Position numbers and translations under genes: made by a program
Part shown: positions 10,451 through 20,907 of the stretch, piece after piece
How the letters are laid out: each line of letters begins with the position of its first letter
How positions within the stretch are numbered: the first letter of the stretch is position 1
Notes under the pieces: generated by a model
What the model saw: only the letters and a program-made list of their open reading frames with translations
Databases searched by the model: none
What the model was told of the DNA's origin: nothing
NCBI GenBank assembly: GCA_029953675.1
Contig: JAMWBK010000004.1
Span: 1,302,001 to 1,366,000, forward strand
DNA from: Rhodosorus marinus
Lineage: Eukaryota; Rhodophyta; Stylonematophyceae; Stylonematales; Stylonemataceae
Direction of reading: 5' to 3'
DNA: 64,000 nucleotides

Positions 10451-13217
10451 AGACAGGTACGGCAAAGGCAGCAGTGGCACTGGGGGATATTCGGCGTGGG
10501 GCGGCCATCCTCCAGCAAGGCGCTTCAGTCGAGCCGTATCGGACTGACCTGGCTGATCCAGTCGCCGCGTTGTTCCCTGCGCGCAACGTGAGTTGGAACT
10601 CTGAGTTCCAGCGTGTCTTAGATCCTTTTGTTGATTCCTCACGCGGTAGGGCGACCCCCGTCGGTTGCTTGTTCGGCCGGATGAGGTTCTGGCTCTGCTT
10701 AGGTCCGCCAAGGTCGTGCGCCTGGTCCCTCAGGACTCCGGGTCGAACTTTTTCACTGGTCGGGTGAAGAAGGGCTGGATGCCCTTGCGCGGGTACTGGA
10801 GGGTCTTGTCAATGGGGACGATTTTTGCGCAGAGGCCTGAGCACTATTTTCGCGCTCCCACTGCTCCTCTTGCCCAGGCCTGGACATTCAGACCAGACCC
10901 CTTCCCTTCGGCCAATCGGGGTGCGCGAAGCATTGCGGAATCTGGCGACCCGCTTTCTATCGCGTCAGCTCACTAAGGAGGCCAGCGGTTATTTTGGGTT
11001 GACCCAGGTCGGTGTCGGCCATTCAGGTGGCTGTGAACTGTGACGTGTATCCTGCAGCTGAACGGTCTCCGCGATGAGCCCTTAGGCACGCTTTCTGTGG
11101 ATTTCGCCAACGCGTTGAACAGTGTGTCTCGAGCACACGCGCTTGAGGTAGTTCATCAGCTTTTCCCCTTTGGCTTTCCGTTCTTACGCCGCATATATGG
11201 TGAAGCGCCGAACGGGCGCCGATTTGTCACCTTGGGTGCCGAGAGCCACACCTTTGCGGCTCATACGAGTGTGCAGCAGGGCGATCCCTTAGGGCCGTTC
11301 CTGCACGCCTGTGGATTGCAACTGGTGCTGTTGCGGCTGAAACATCAGTTCCCGCGGGTCCGTGCGGTCGCCTTCCATGACGATGTGACGCTTCTTGGCA
11401 CTCCCGACGATCTGGTGCCGGCCTACGATTTTCTCGGCGAGGTGGCTTCCTTGGTGGGGCTGCGTATCAAGCACGCCAAGTGCGACTTCTGGGGGAGGTC
11501 TCACTGTACCGCGGACGCGGTTCCATCCAGGTTCCTAGATATTTGGCGAGCTGAGAGCTTCCTTCTGTTCGGTGTCACCGTAGGCACTCCGATATTTGTT
11601 GAACGCAGCCTGTCCGCGCTCCTGAGTCATCATGATGAGCTCCTGACTGAGCTGTGTAGTCTCCCAGAAGGGTACCACCAGACCGCCTGCTCATCTTCCG
11701 GTTCAGCGCGTGCCAGATGTTGACCCATTTTTTGCGGCAGCTACCCTCCGAGTAGGGGCCTTGGCTGGCGCGCCGCGCAGACCGACGAGCGAGGGACGTG
11801 CTAGGCACGCTGGTGGATGCTGAGCTATCTGTTTTGCGGGATGTAGAAAAGGACGTCCTTCACCAACAGATCGCGTTGCCCGTGCGGTTGGGCGGGTTGG
11901 CTGTGGGATCTTACGCGGCGATCCAGCCGGCGGCTGTGGTGAGTTCGTGGGCCAATGCGCTTAATACATGGTCTACGGAGTGTGGTCCGCATGTGAGTGG
12001 TTTGTTGAGTGGACTTCGTGTTGGGCGGCTGGACGGGACTCTCGCTCCACGGCTCGGGAGGGTTTTTGCGGAACTGGTGGCCGCTTTTCAACAATGTACC
12101 GCCCTGCCGAGTGGTACCCACGCTCGTTGCGATTCCTGGGCGGCAGTTCTTGACTCCCTCGGTGGCCAGCGTTCGGGGAGTCTCTGCTGCAGCAACGTGT
12201 GTTGGAAATGGTGTAAAAGAAACTGCCGAGGATATTGACGCCGTGGCTGTGCCGTTGAAACCGCCAGAGGAGAGCGTTTCCCGGTCGGGTCCGTCCCCTT
12301 CGAGGACCGATGTAATCCAAAAACCCTTTTTGTGAGACATACATCGGGACTCGTATGCCACCCTTCTGAGTTTACCTTCGTGCTCGGCGTCGACTTTGGC
12401 TCGCCTGCACGGTTTGGGGGGAGTCTCAGCTCCCGTTTCTTCACGGTCATACCTGCGTATCGGCGGTTGGCGCTAACCGATCTCGAACTTCGTGTAAGGT
12501 TACGACTTTACCTGGGCTTGCCGCAACCCCCCTTGGCCTGTTGAGCGGGATTCTAGATGCGCATTATGCGGGACCAATGTGCCGTGGGGTGATTATGATG
12601 CGCGTCTGTTGGCGTCTTGTGCGGAGGTTCAAGGGGCCCGGACCAGACGCCATACGCGGCTCAACCGCTTGCTTTTGCGCTACCTTCGTTCTCAATCCCT
12701 CGGTACGGACCGAGAAGTGGAGTATGAGGTCCCTCTGGCGATGGCATCGGAAATTGCTGATGAGAGTGACGCCCCAGCGGTACAGCGGGTGGCGGATCTC
12801 CTTGTGACTGACCTCAATGCGCGTCGCAGTGAGTACATTGACCTCTCCATCCCTTGTCCTCAGGCGACCAGGTACCTGCCTGCGTCGGCTCGGCGTCGAG
12901 GAGCTGCAGCTCGGTCCATGCGGCAAGTGAAAGATTCGCAGTACGCGGCAGCGATGTCAAACCCTACCTTTCGCGATTCGGCGGTGACATATCGGTTCGT
13001 CACCCTCATTATTGAGTGCTTTGGCTTGATAGATAGGGTAGGTTCTCGCTGGCTGCGAGCTGTGTTTCGCAAAGACCCAGGGCGTTTAGATAGTCTGCTC
13101 ACGGAGCTTTCTTTGACACTGAGGCGCTCCAATTCTGCTTTGTTTGTGGACGCGCGTCATCAGCGTCTTTTCTCTCGCTTCTCAGGGTATTTAGCCTCTG
13201 AATAAACGGATCATCCA
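10451..13217 (+). mobile_element. RLE-type LINE, copy F, RT to 3' end
   Basis: A 5'-truncated copy covering the RT through to the 3' terminus. Frames change near 10660-11040, and the 11040-11723 block holds motif A (DFANALNS), QQGDPLGP and FHDD. Thumb and linker are at 11798-12238 and the C-terminal module at 12579-13205. The normal stop TAG (in CAGGGTAG) has become TAT, so the frame reads on to TGAATAA. It ends AATAAACGGATCATCC and meets copy G tail to internal sequence at 13218. Confidence 0.85.
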
Positions 13218-15142
13218 CTGACCACAGCCGCCGGCTGGATCGCCGCGTAAGATCCCACAGCCAGCCCGCCCAACCGTACGGGCAACGCGATCTGCCGGTG
13301 AAGGACGTCCTTTTCTGCATCCCCCCAAGCAGATAGCTCAGCGTCCATCAGCGCGCCTAGCACGTCCCTCGCTCGTCGGTCTGCGCGGAGCGCCAGCCAA
13401 GACCCCCACTCGGAGGGTAGCTGCCGCAAAATATAGGTCAGCCTCTGGCACGCGCTGAACCGAAAGATGAGCAGAGCGGTCTGGAGGTACCCTTCTGGGA
13501 GACTGCACTGCTCAGTCAGGAGCTCATTATGATGACCCAGGATCGCGGAGAGGCTGCGTTCAGCAAATATCGGAGTGCCTTCGTGGACACCGAAGAGAAG
13601 GAAGCCCTCAGCTCGCCAAATACTTCGGAACCTGGATGGAACCAAGTCCGCGGTGCAGAGAGACCCCCCCCAGAAGTCCCACTTGGCATGGTTGATACGC
13701 AGCCCCATCAAGGAAGCCACCTCGCCGAGAAAATCGTAGGCCGGCACCAGATCGTCGGGAGTGCCAAGAAGCGTCACATCGTCATGGAAGGCGACCGCAC
13801 GGACCCGCGGGAACTGATGTTTCAGCCGCAACAGCACCAGTTGCAATCCACAGGCGTGCAGGAACGGCCCTAAGGGATCGCCCTGCTGCACACCCGTATG
13901 AGCCGCAAAGGTGTGGCTCTCGGCACCCAAGGTGACAAATCGGGGCCCGTTCGGCGCTTCACCATATACGCGGCGTAAGAACGGGAAGCCAGAGGGGAAA
14001 AGCTGACGAACTACCTCAAGCGCGTGTGCTCGAGACACACTGTTAAACGCGTTAGCGAAATCCACAGAAAGCGTACCTAAGGGCTCATCGCGGAGACCGT
14101 CCAGTTGCAGGATACGCGTCACCAGTTCAAAGCCACCTGAACAGCCGACACCGACCTGGGTCAACCCAAAATAACCGCTGGCCTCCTTAGTGAGCTGACG
14201 CGATAGAAAGCGGGTCGCCAGCTTCCGCAATGCTTCGCACATCCCGATTGGCCGAAGGGAAGTTGTCTGGTCTGAATGTCCAGGCTTTGGCAAGAGGACC
14301 AGTTGGGAGCGCGAAAATAGTGCCCAGGCCTCTGCGCAAAAATCGTCCCCATTGACAAGACCCTCCAGTACCCGCGCAAGGGCGTCCAGCCCTTCTTCAC
14401 CCAACCAGTGAAAAAGTTCGACCCGGAGTCCTGAGGGACCAGGTGCACGACCTTTCGGGGCGGACCTAAGCAGAGCCAGAACCTCATCCGGCCGAACAAG
14501 CAACCGACCCCTACCGCGCGAGGAATCAACAAAAGGATCTAAGACACGCTGGAACTCAGAGTTCCAACTCACGTCGCGCGCAGGGAACAACGCGGCGACT
14601 GGATCAGCCAGGTCAGTCCGATACGGCTCGACTGAAGCGCCTTGCTGGAGGATGGCCGCCCCACGCCGAATATTCCCCAGTGCCACTGCTGCCTTTGCCC
14701 GTACCTGCCTACGGGAACGAGAAGAAGGTGAAGTCCCGCACGAAGAGGAAGAAGAGACACTAGCGAGGTATAAAGATTCTAAGAAAGCAAAGTCCCCCGC
14801 CAGAAAAGACTGAACTTTGCGTCTAATTGGACATGCATCGCGCCCCTGGGAGACCGTGAGCACTAGCCGAGGAAAAACAAACAAAAGCTTCCAAGCAAGT
14901 GCTGCTTGAGGATGGTCGGCCACCTCCATAAGCAGGAATTCCAAAAGAAAAGAAACCCTGCTGCGCAAGCGATGAGGGAGAGAGACTGGGGGCGAACGAG
15001 GGCAAAGAGGGATATCCCCAGAAGCAAAACGCCCAACAAAACCTTCGAACCAAGATACAAGGCGAGAACGCCAGTCCTCAAAGCTACCTGGGCTCGGAAA
15101 GAAAGCAGCAAGCTCGCAACGTTCCCTAAAAGACTCAGACAT
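13211..15142 (-). CDS. LINE reverse transcriptase frame, 643 codons
   Basis: An uninterrupted frame in copy G. Motifs in order: APGPSGLRVELFHWLG (motif 1), LVLLPKPGH and RPIGMCEALRKLATRFL (motif 2), LSVDFANAFNSVSRA (motif A with the first catalytic Asp), GVQQGDPLGP (motif B), AVAFHDDVTLLGT (motif C; the usual Y/F-A-DD is F-H-DD) and GLRINHAK (motif D). A thumb and linker follow, then the copy breaks and the zinc and endonuclease domains are absent. An in-frame TGA lies just upstream of the ATG at 15142, so this is either the start of the enzyme frame or a frame broken from the region upstream. The last codons (13211-13221) come from neighbouring sequence. Reverse transcription by target-primed mechanism is the family's role. 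This copy could not complete it. Confidence 0.8.
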   Translation of the reverse strand: MSESFRERCELAAFFPSPGSFEDWRSRLVSWFEGFVGRFASGDIPLCPRSPPVSLPHRLRSRVSFLLEFLLMEVADHPQAALAWKLLFVFPRLVLTVSQGRDACPIRRKVQSFLAGDFAFLESLYLASVSSSSSCGTSPSSRSRRQVRAKAAVALGNIRRGAAILQQGASVEPYRTDLADPVAALFPARDVSWNSEFQRVLDPFVDSSRGRGRLLVRPDEVLALLRSAPKGRAPGPSGLRVELFHWLGEEGLDALARVLEGLVNGDDFCAEAWALFSRSQLVLLPKPGHSDQTTSLRPIGMCEALRKLATRFLSRQLTKEASGYFGLTQVGVGCSGGFELVTRILQLDGLRDEPLGTLSVDFANAFNSVSRAHALEVVRQLFPSGFPFLRRVYGEAPNGPRFVTLGAESHTFAAHTGVQQGDPLGPFLHACGLQLVLLRLKHQFPRVRAVAFHDDVTLLGTPDDLVPAYDFLGEVASLMGLRINHAKWDFWGGSLCTADLVPSRFRSIWRAEGFLLFGVHEGTPIFAERSLSAILGHHNELLTEQCSLPEGYLQTALLIFRFSACQRLTYILRQLPSEWGSWLALRADRRARDVLGALMDAELSAWGDAEKDVLHRQIALPVRLGGLAVGSYAAIQPAAVVSG

Positions 15143-16675
15143 CCTGCTCCCTCACCACGGAGGAAGCGTCTACGGGATGCGAATCCGCAACGGAATCAGA
15201 AGAATTTCCGCCCGCAACTAGCGCCAAGAAGGGGCGCTTGAGCGGAGGGGCACGCAAAGAGGAGAGGGATGCATAGATAGCCCCTAAGGAGCCGGAGACC
15301 CTCCCCGGACGTCAAAGGGCGAAGAGGTGCTCGGCTCAATCGCGAGCGGGTCCACCTCTGGATCGACATTTACATCCATAGAGGGTATTTCCCCGACGTC
15401 GTCACAAGGCTCCGCACGGACAGAAAGACGCCCAGCGGGAAACACCTGCAAAGTCAGGATGATTCTCCAAAACGAGGCAAGGAAATCTTGGACCGCGGCA
15501 AGGGAGGAAACCCCTATTTGGGAGCCGATCTAGCAGGTTCTTCTGAACCCTTGAAAGCCGTTCAAAATGGGCCGAAACGGCCAAGGTCAGAATGTCCTCT
15601 GCGCGAGCGCCAAGGAGATCCGAAGGGACGAGGATTTCCGCAGAGAAACGATCAAAATCAAGCATTAAAGTAACACGGGCGCGTGTCAAAACCTTATTCG
15701 CTAAAACAGGTCTCTGCGCAGGAGGCGTTTTCAACAAAGTAGATAGGATTTGGTGCGCAGTATCTGTCACAAAGAAGCAACCATGGGTGGGGTCCCGAGA
15801 AATCAACGTAGAGAAAATCGCGGGGCGACGCGCCGAGACACGAGGCCATCGTGTCACGAAAATCGCGAACAGGAATGCGGGCCCCGTAGCGCGAGGAGCG
15901 CTGGGGCCGCACGTTGGCCATCAAGACCCAGCGGAGAGGAGATATGGTCCGTTGAACAGAGTCAACGGCAGGCTCAGCAGGGAATGTACGTACCAGGGCC
16001 TCCGCGCGGGCCTCGACGGACCCACGACGGAGCACTTGGGAGTAGGAAGGCCGCACCGGGCGGGTAGCGGCGGCAGGGGGCACAGGACCGGACACAGAAG
16101 AGTCGGCCAGAAGAGGTCGGTTTGGGAGGACAGCTGTCGCAACCGCGTTTGTCCCAGATGGGACACGCTCAATTGGGAGATCGGCGGCCGCCGTCGTGGC
16201 GTCGGTGCACTGGGCGTTGGCAAAAGCAGTCAGGGTGGAAGCCAGCTCCGCGAGGCGGTTGGCTTCAGCAGCGGCAGCAACAGCGCGAGCAATTTGGACA
16301 ACTAAGGCTTCCGCAGTAGCCTTGGTGCAACCTGGCAGCTCGGCGAGTGTGCCGAATCTCCCGAGTCGTAGCTCCACTGACTGCGGAGAGGCAGTTGACG
16401 CAACCATCTGAAGCGGAAATTCAGAGGGACGCTGGGGGAAGAGTGGCGCAGGTGAACCCCACAAGCACCGCCGATGACCGAAATATCGCCGAACAAAACA
16501 GCAACGCCAAGATGAGACCAAACCCCTACCGGAACCACCTTCCCAGACCAAAACAACCCAAAAAACCCTTCGCGGACGACCCGGAAACGCCGGGAAAGGC
16601 GAGGAACAGCCGCAGAAAGATGGCAGCCCACACAAAGATCGCGAACAAACTCAATCGCGCCCAACCCAGCTAACC
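13218..16675 (-). mobile_element. RLE-type LINE, copy G, carries the 5' end
   Basis: The only copy with the presumed 5' leader (16575-16675). It lacks the 3' third and starts abruptly at 13222 inside the linker. It holds the longest open frame of the family (separate entry) and the N-terminal coding region upstream. Adding the missing 3' part as seen in copy D gives an element of roughly 4.7 kb. The 5' leader sequence recurs as a stray fragment at 5239-5345. Confidence 0.85.
15402..16635 (-). pseudogene. LINE N-terminal coding region, frameshifted
   Basis: Two overlapping frames on the minus strand cover the part of the element upstream of the RT. The first has an ATG at 16406, runs to 15694 and is rich in Ala/Thr (LAELASTLTAFANAQ). 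The second, 15857-15402, continues the same theme after a frameshift around 15800 (DFDRFSAEILVPSDLLG). I see no CCHH finger or Myb-like motif of the type found in R2 elements, nor an ORF1 RNA-recognition fold. Function unknown, probably nucleic-acid binding by position only. Confidence 0.55.
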
Positions 16676-17065
16676 TTGATAGACAGTGCAGCTTCTCGGC
16701 GGCTGCGAGGTCTCTTTCGCAACCACCCAGGGCGTCTAGATAGTCTGCTCACGGAGCTTTCTTTGACCCTGTGGCGCTCAAATGCTGCTTTATTTGGAGA
16801 CGCGCGTGATCAGCGTCTTGTCTCGCACTAGATAGTCTGCTCACGGAGCTTCCCTTGAGCCTGTGCCGCTTAAATGCTGCTTTATTTGTAGAAGCGCGTG
16901 ATCAGCGTCTCTCACTAGATAGTCTACTAGATAGTCTGCTCACGGAGCTTTCTTTGACCCTGTCGCGCTCAAATGCTGCTTTATTTGTAGACGCGCGTGA
17001 TCAGCGTCTTGTCTTTCGCCTCTCGCTTCTCAGGGTAGTTAGGCTCTGAACAAACGGATCATCTG
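16676..17065 (+). mobile_element. Three tandem LINE 3'-terminal units
   Basis: A 3' fragment (16676-16827) is followed by repeats that each restart at TAGATAGTCTGCTCACGGAG: at 16738, 16828 and 16932, plus a 12-base stub TAGATAGTCTAC at 16919. Only the last unit has the true 3' end (CTGAACAAACGGATCATC). Internal units break off at GCGTCTTGTCTCGCAC or GCGTCTCTCAC. The shared breakpoint CAC|TAGATAG suggests slipped duplication within the element and not independent insertions. Confidence 0.8.
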
Positions 17066-17480
17066 GAATCCGGCTCAACAGGTCAAGGGGGTTGTGGCAA
17101 CCCCAGGTACAGTCGCAAGCTTACACGAAGCTCGAGATCGGTAATCGCCAACCGCAGATATGCAGGATTGGACGCAGCAGGGCGATCCCTTAGGCCCGTT
17201 CCTGCACGCCTGTGGATTGCAACTGGTGCTGTTGCGGCTGAAACATCAGTTCCCGCGGGTCCGTGCAGTCGCCTTCCATGACGATGTGACGCTTCTTGGC
17301 ACTCCCGACGATCTGGTGCCGGCCTACGATTTTCTCGCGAGGTGGCTTCCTTGATGGGGCTGCTGCGTATCAACCATGCCAAGTGCGATTTCTGGGGGGG
17401 TCTCACTGCACCGCGGACGCGGTTCCATCGGACATACCGGTTCGTCCCCCTCATTATTGAGTGCTTTGGCTTTACAGATG
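17066..17480. mobile_element. Three-piece LINE mosaic
   Basis: 17066-17165 is a minus-strand piece of the C-terminal region. 17166-17427 is a plus-strand RT palm piece with QQGDPLGP and FHDD (near 17276). 17428-17477 is a plus-strand 3' piece (TACCGGTTCGTCCCCCTC). The pieces are not in element order, so they record separate insertions or rearrangements. Confidence 0.75.
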
Positions 17481-18975
17481 ATGATCCGTTTATTCAGGGG
17501 CTAACTACCCTGAGAAGCGAGAGAAAAGACGCTGATGCCGCGCGTCCACAAACAAAGCAGAATTGGAGCGCCACAGGGTCAAAGAAAGCTCCGTGAGCAG
17601 ACTATCTAAACGCCCTGGGTCGTTGCGAAACACAGCTCGCAGCCAGCGAGAACCTACACTATCTATCAAGCTAAAGCACTCAATAATGAGGGGGACGAAC
17701 CGGTATGTCACCGCCGAATCGCGAAAGGTAGGGTTTGACATCGCTGCCGCGTACTGCGAATCTTTCACTTGCCGCATGGACCGAGTTGCAGCTCCTCGAC
17801 GCCGAGCCGACGCAGGCAGGTACCTGGTCGCCTGAGGACAAGGGATGGAGAGGTCAATGTACTCACTGCGACGCGCATTGAGGTCAGTCACAAGGAGATC
17901 CGCCACCCGCTGTACAGCTGGGGCGTCACTCTCATCAGCAATTTCCGATGCCACAGCCAGAGGGACCTCATACTCCACTTCTCGGCCCGTACCGAGGGAT
18001 TGAGAATGAAGGTAGCTCAGAAGCAAGCGGTTGAGCCGCGTATGGCGTCTGGTCCGGGCCCCTTGAACCTCCGCACAAGACGCCAACAGATGCGCACCAT
18101 AATCACCCCACGGCACATTGGCCCCGCACAATGCGCCTCAGGGTAGTTAGCCTCTGAATAAACGGATCACCTAGAATCCCGCTCAACAGGCCAAGGGGGT
18201 TGCGGCAAGCCCAGGTAAAGTCGTAACCTTACACGAAGTTCGAGATCGGTAAGCGCCAACCGCCGATACGCAGGTATGACCGTGAAGAAACGGGAGCTGA
18301 GACTCCCCCCCAAACCGCGCAGGCGAGCCAAAGTCGACGCCGAGCACGAAGGTAAACTCAGAAAGGTGGCATACGAGTCCCGATGTACGTCCCACGAAAG
18401 GGTTTTTTGGATTACATCGGTCCTCGAAGGGGCCGGACCCGACCGGGAAACGCCCTCCTTTGGCGGTCTCGACGGCACAGCCACGGCGTCAACATCCTCG
18501 GCAGTTTCTACACCATTTCCAACACACGGTGCTGCAGCAGAGACTCCCGAACGCTGGCCACCGAGGGAGTCAAGAACTGCCGCCCAGGAATCGCACCGAG
18601 CCTGGGTACCACTCGGCAGGGCGGTACATTGTTGAAAGCGGCCTCCAGTTCCGCAAAAACCCCCCAAAGCCGTGGGGCGAGAGTCCCGTCCAGCCGCCCA
18701 ACCCGAAGTCCACTCAACAAACCACTCACATGCGGATCACACTCCGTAGACCATGTATTAAGCGCATTGGCCCACGAACTCACCGCAGCCGCCGGCTGGA
18801 TCGCCGGATAAGATCCCACAGCCAGCCAGCCCAACCGCACGGGCAACGCCATCTGCCGGTAAGGACATCCTTTTCTGCATCCCCAAAAACAGATAGCTCA
18901 CTCTCGTGCCTAGCACGTCCCTCGCTCGTCGGTCTGCACGGAGCGCCAGCCAAGACCCCCACTCGGAGGGTAGCT
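17481..18975 (-). mobile_element. RLE-type LINE, copy I, with internal insertion
   Basis: Reads leftward from its 3' end at 17481. The C-terminal frame 17505-18131 is open and ends at the normal stop TAG (FSRFSG then stop), only about 25 bases from the element's end, so the 3' UTR is very short. After a 34-base interruption at 18137-18170 the copy resumes and runs to 18975 in the linker region. Compared with copy E, the two sides join at CAATGCGC|CTAGAATCCC, so the interruption is a later insertion. Confidence 0.8.
18137..18170 (+). mobile_element. 34-base LINE 3' terminus inserted in copy I
   Basis: The stretch CTCAGGGTAGTTAGCCTCTG followed by AATAAACGGATCAC is exactly the last 34 bases of subfamily 2. 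It lies in opposite orientation inside copy I and replaces two bases (AT) of the uninterrupted sequence found in copies D, E and F. It is the shortest copy in the window and marks the 3' boundary of the element precisely. Confidence 0.8.
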
Positions 18976-19552
18976 GCTTGATAGATAGTGTAGGTTCTCA
19001 CCTGGCTGCGAGCTCTGTTTCGCAACGACCCAGGGCGTTTAGATAGTGTGCTCACGGAGCTTTCTTTGACCCTGTGACGCTCCAATTCTGCTTTGTTTGT
19101 GGACGCGCGTCATCAGCGTCTTGTCTCTCGCTTCTCAGGGTAGTTAGCCTCTGACTAAACGGATCGATGGATGCTGAGCTACGCGTTTTGGGGGATGCAG
19201 AAAAGGACGTCCTTCACCGGCAGATCGCGTTGCCCGTGCTGTTGGGCGGGTTGGCTGTGGGATCTGACGCGGCGATCCAGCCGGCGGCTGTGGTGAGTTC
19301 GTGGGCCAATGCGCTTAATACATGGTCGACGGAGTGTGATCCGCATGTAACGACCCATGGCGTTTAGATAGTCTGCTCACGGAGCTCTGAATAAACGGAT
19401 CATCATCATCATCATCGAGCTTTCTTTGACCCCGTGGCGCTCCAACTCGGCTTTGTTTGTGGGCGCGCACAAGATAAGACGCGTCATCAGCGTCTTGTCT
19501 TTCGCTTCTCAGGGTATTATTCAGAGGCTAACGCCTCTGAATAACGGATCTT
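18976..19552 (+). mobile_element. Cluster of LINE 3'-end fragments
   Basis: 18976-19165 is a 3' end (stop and AATAAA region altered to CTGACTAAACGG). 19166-19350 is a linker fragment. 19351-19415 is a 3' end with an internal deletion fusing CACGGAGCT directly to CTGAATAAACGG and ending in (ATC)5. 19416-19552 is another 3' end with a 12-base insertion (GCACAAGATAAG) and a terminal inverted repeat at 19517-19544. Confidence 0.75.
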
Positions 19553-20081
19553 CTGTGAGTGGTTTGTTGAGTGGACTTGGGGTTGGGCGGCTGGACGGGA
19601 CTCTCGCCCCACGGCTCGGGGGGGTTTTTGCGGAACTGGAGGCCGCTTTTCAACAATGTACCGTCCTGCCGAGTGGTAGCCAGGCTCGTTGCGATTCCTG
19701 GGCAGCAATTCTTGACTCACTCGATGGCCAGCGTTCGGGAGTCTCAGCTGCAGCACCGTGTGTTGGAAACGGTGTAGAAACTGCCGAGGATATTGACGCC
19801 GTGGCTGTGCCGTCGAGACCATCCGCATTTGAGTGGTTTGTTGAGTGGACTTCGGGTTGGGCGGCTGGACGGGACTCTCGCCCCAGGGCTCGCGGGGGTT
19901 TTTGCAGAACTGGAGGCCGCTTTTCAACAATGTACCGCCCTGCCGAGTGGTACCCAGGCTCGGTGCGATTCCTGGGCGGCAGTTCTTGACTCCCTCGGTG
20001 GCCAGCGTTCGAGAGTCTCTGCTGCAGCACCATGTGTTGGAAATGGTGTAGCAACTGCCGAGGATATTGACGCCGTGGCCA
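19553..20081 (+). repeat. Tandem pair of about 265-bp LINE linker segments
   Basis: 19555-19820 and 19822-20081 are two direct copies of the same linker region (GTGAGTGGTTTGTTGAGTGG to GAGGATATTGACGCCGTGGC) with a few percent divergence. The same unit occurs once in copies D, F and I. A short staggered junction (GAGACC|ATCCGCATTTGAG) separates them. Confidence 0.75.
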
Positions 20082-20907
20082 TAGTCGACGCCGAGCACGA
20101 AGGTAAACTCAGAAGGGTGGCATACGAGTCCCGATGTATGTCCCACGAAAGGGTTTTTTGGATTACATCGGTCCTCGAAGGGGCGGGACCCAACCGGCAA
20201 ACGCCCTCCTCTGGCGGTCTCGACGGCACAGCCACGGCGTCAATATCCTAGGCAGTTTCTACACCATTTCCAACACACGCTGCTGCAGCAGAAACTCCCG
20301 AACGCTGGCCACCGAGGGAGTCAAGAGCTGCCGCCCGGGATTCGCACCGAGCCTGGGTACCACTCGGCAGGACTGTACATTGTTGAAAAGCGGCCTACAG
20401 TTCCGAAGAAAATACCGAAGCCGTGGGGCGAGAGTCCCGTCCAGCCGCCCAACCCGAAGTCCACCCAACAAACCACTCACATGCGGATCACCCAACAAAC
20501 CACTCACATGCGGATCACCCAACAAACCACTCACATGCGGATCACACTCCGTAGACCATGTATTAAGCGCATTGGCCCACGCACTCACCACAGCCGCCGG
20601 CTGGATCGCCGCGTATAATCCCACAGCCAGCCCGCCCAACCGCACAGGCAACGCGATCTGCCGGTGAAGGACATCCTTTTCTGCATCCCCAAAAACAGCT
20701 AGCTCAGCATCCATCAGCGTGCCTAGCACGTCCCTCGCTCGTCGGTCTGCGCGGAGCGCCAGCCAAGACCCCCACTCGGAGAGTAGCTGCCACAAAAAAT
20801 AGGTCAGCCTCTGGCACGCGCTGAACCGGAAGATGAGCAGAGCGGTCTGGAGCTGCCCTTCTGGGAGACTGCACCGCGTGTGCTCGAGACACACTGTTAA
20901 ACGCGTG
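20082..20907 (-). mobile_element. LINE linker-to-thumb fragment
   Basis: A minus-strand fragment from the linker (GTCGACGCCGAGCACGAAGG on +) to the RT thumb, ending with a 30-base stray piece of RT motif A (CGCGTGTGCTCGAGACACAC, 20876-20907). It contains the 27-bp triplication listed separately. Confidence 0.75.
20462..20542 (-). repeat. 27-bp unit, three perfect tandem copies
   Basis: The unit starting CACCCAACAAACCACTCACA occurs at 20462, 20489 and 20516. It is a multiple of three, so the minus-strand protein reads GDPHVSGLL three times in frame. All other copies of the element have a single unit here, so the expansion is private to this fragment. Confidence 0.9.

Noticed and set aside
16738-17065. 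Independent short insertions at each unit
   Set aside because: Internal units lack the 3' terminus and share one breakpoint, so local duplication fits better than repeated insertion.
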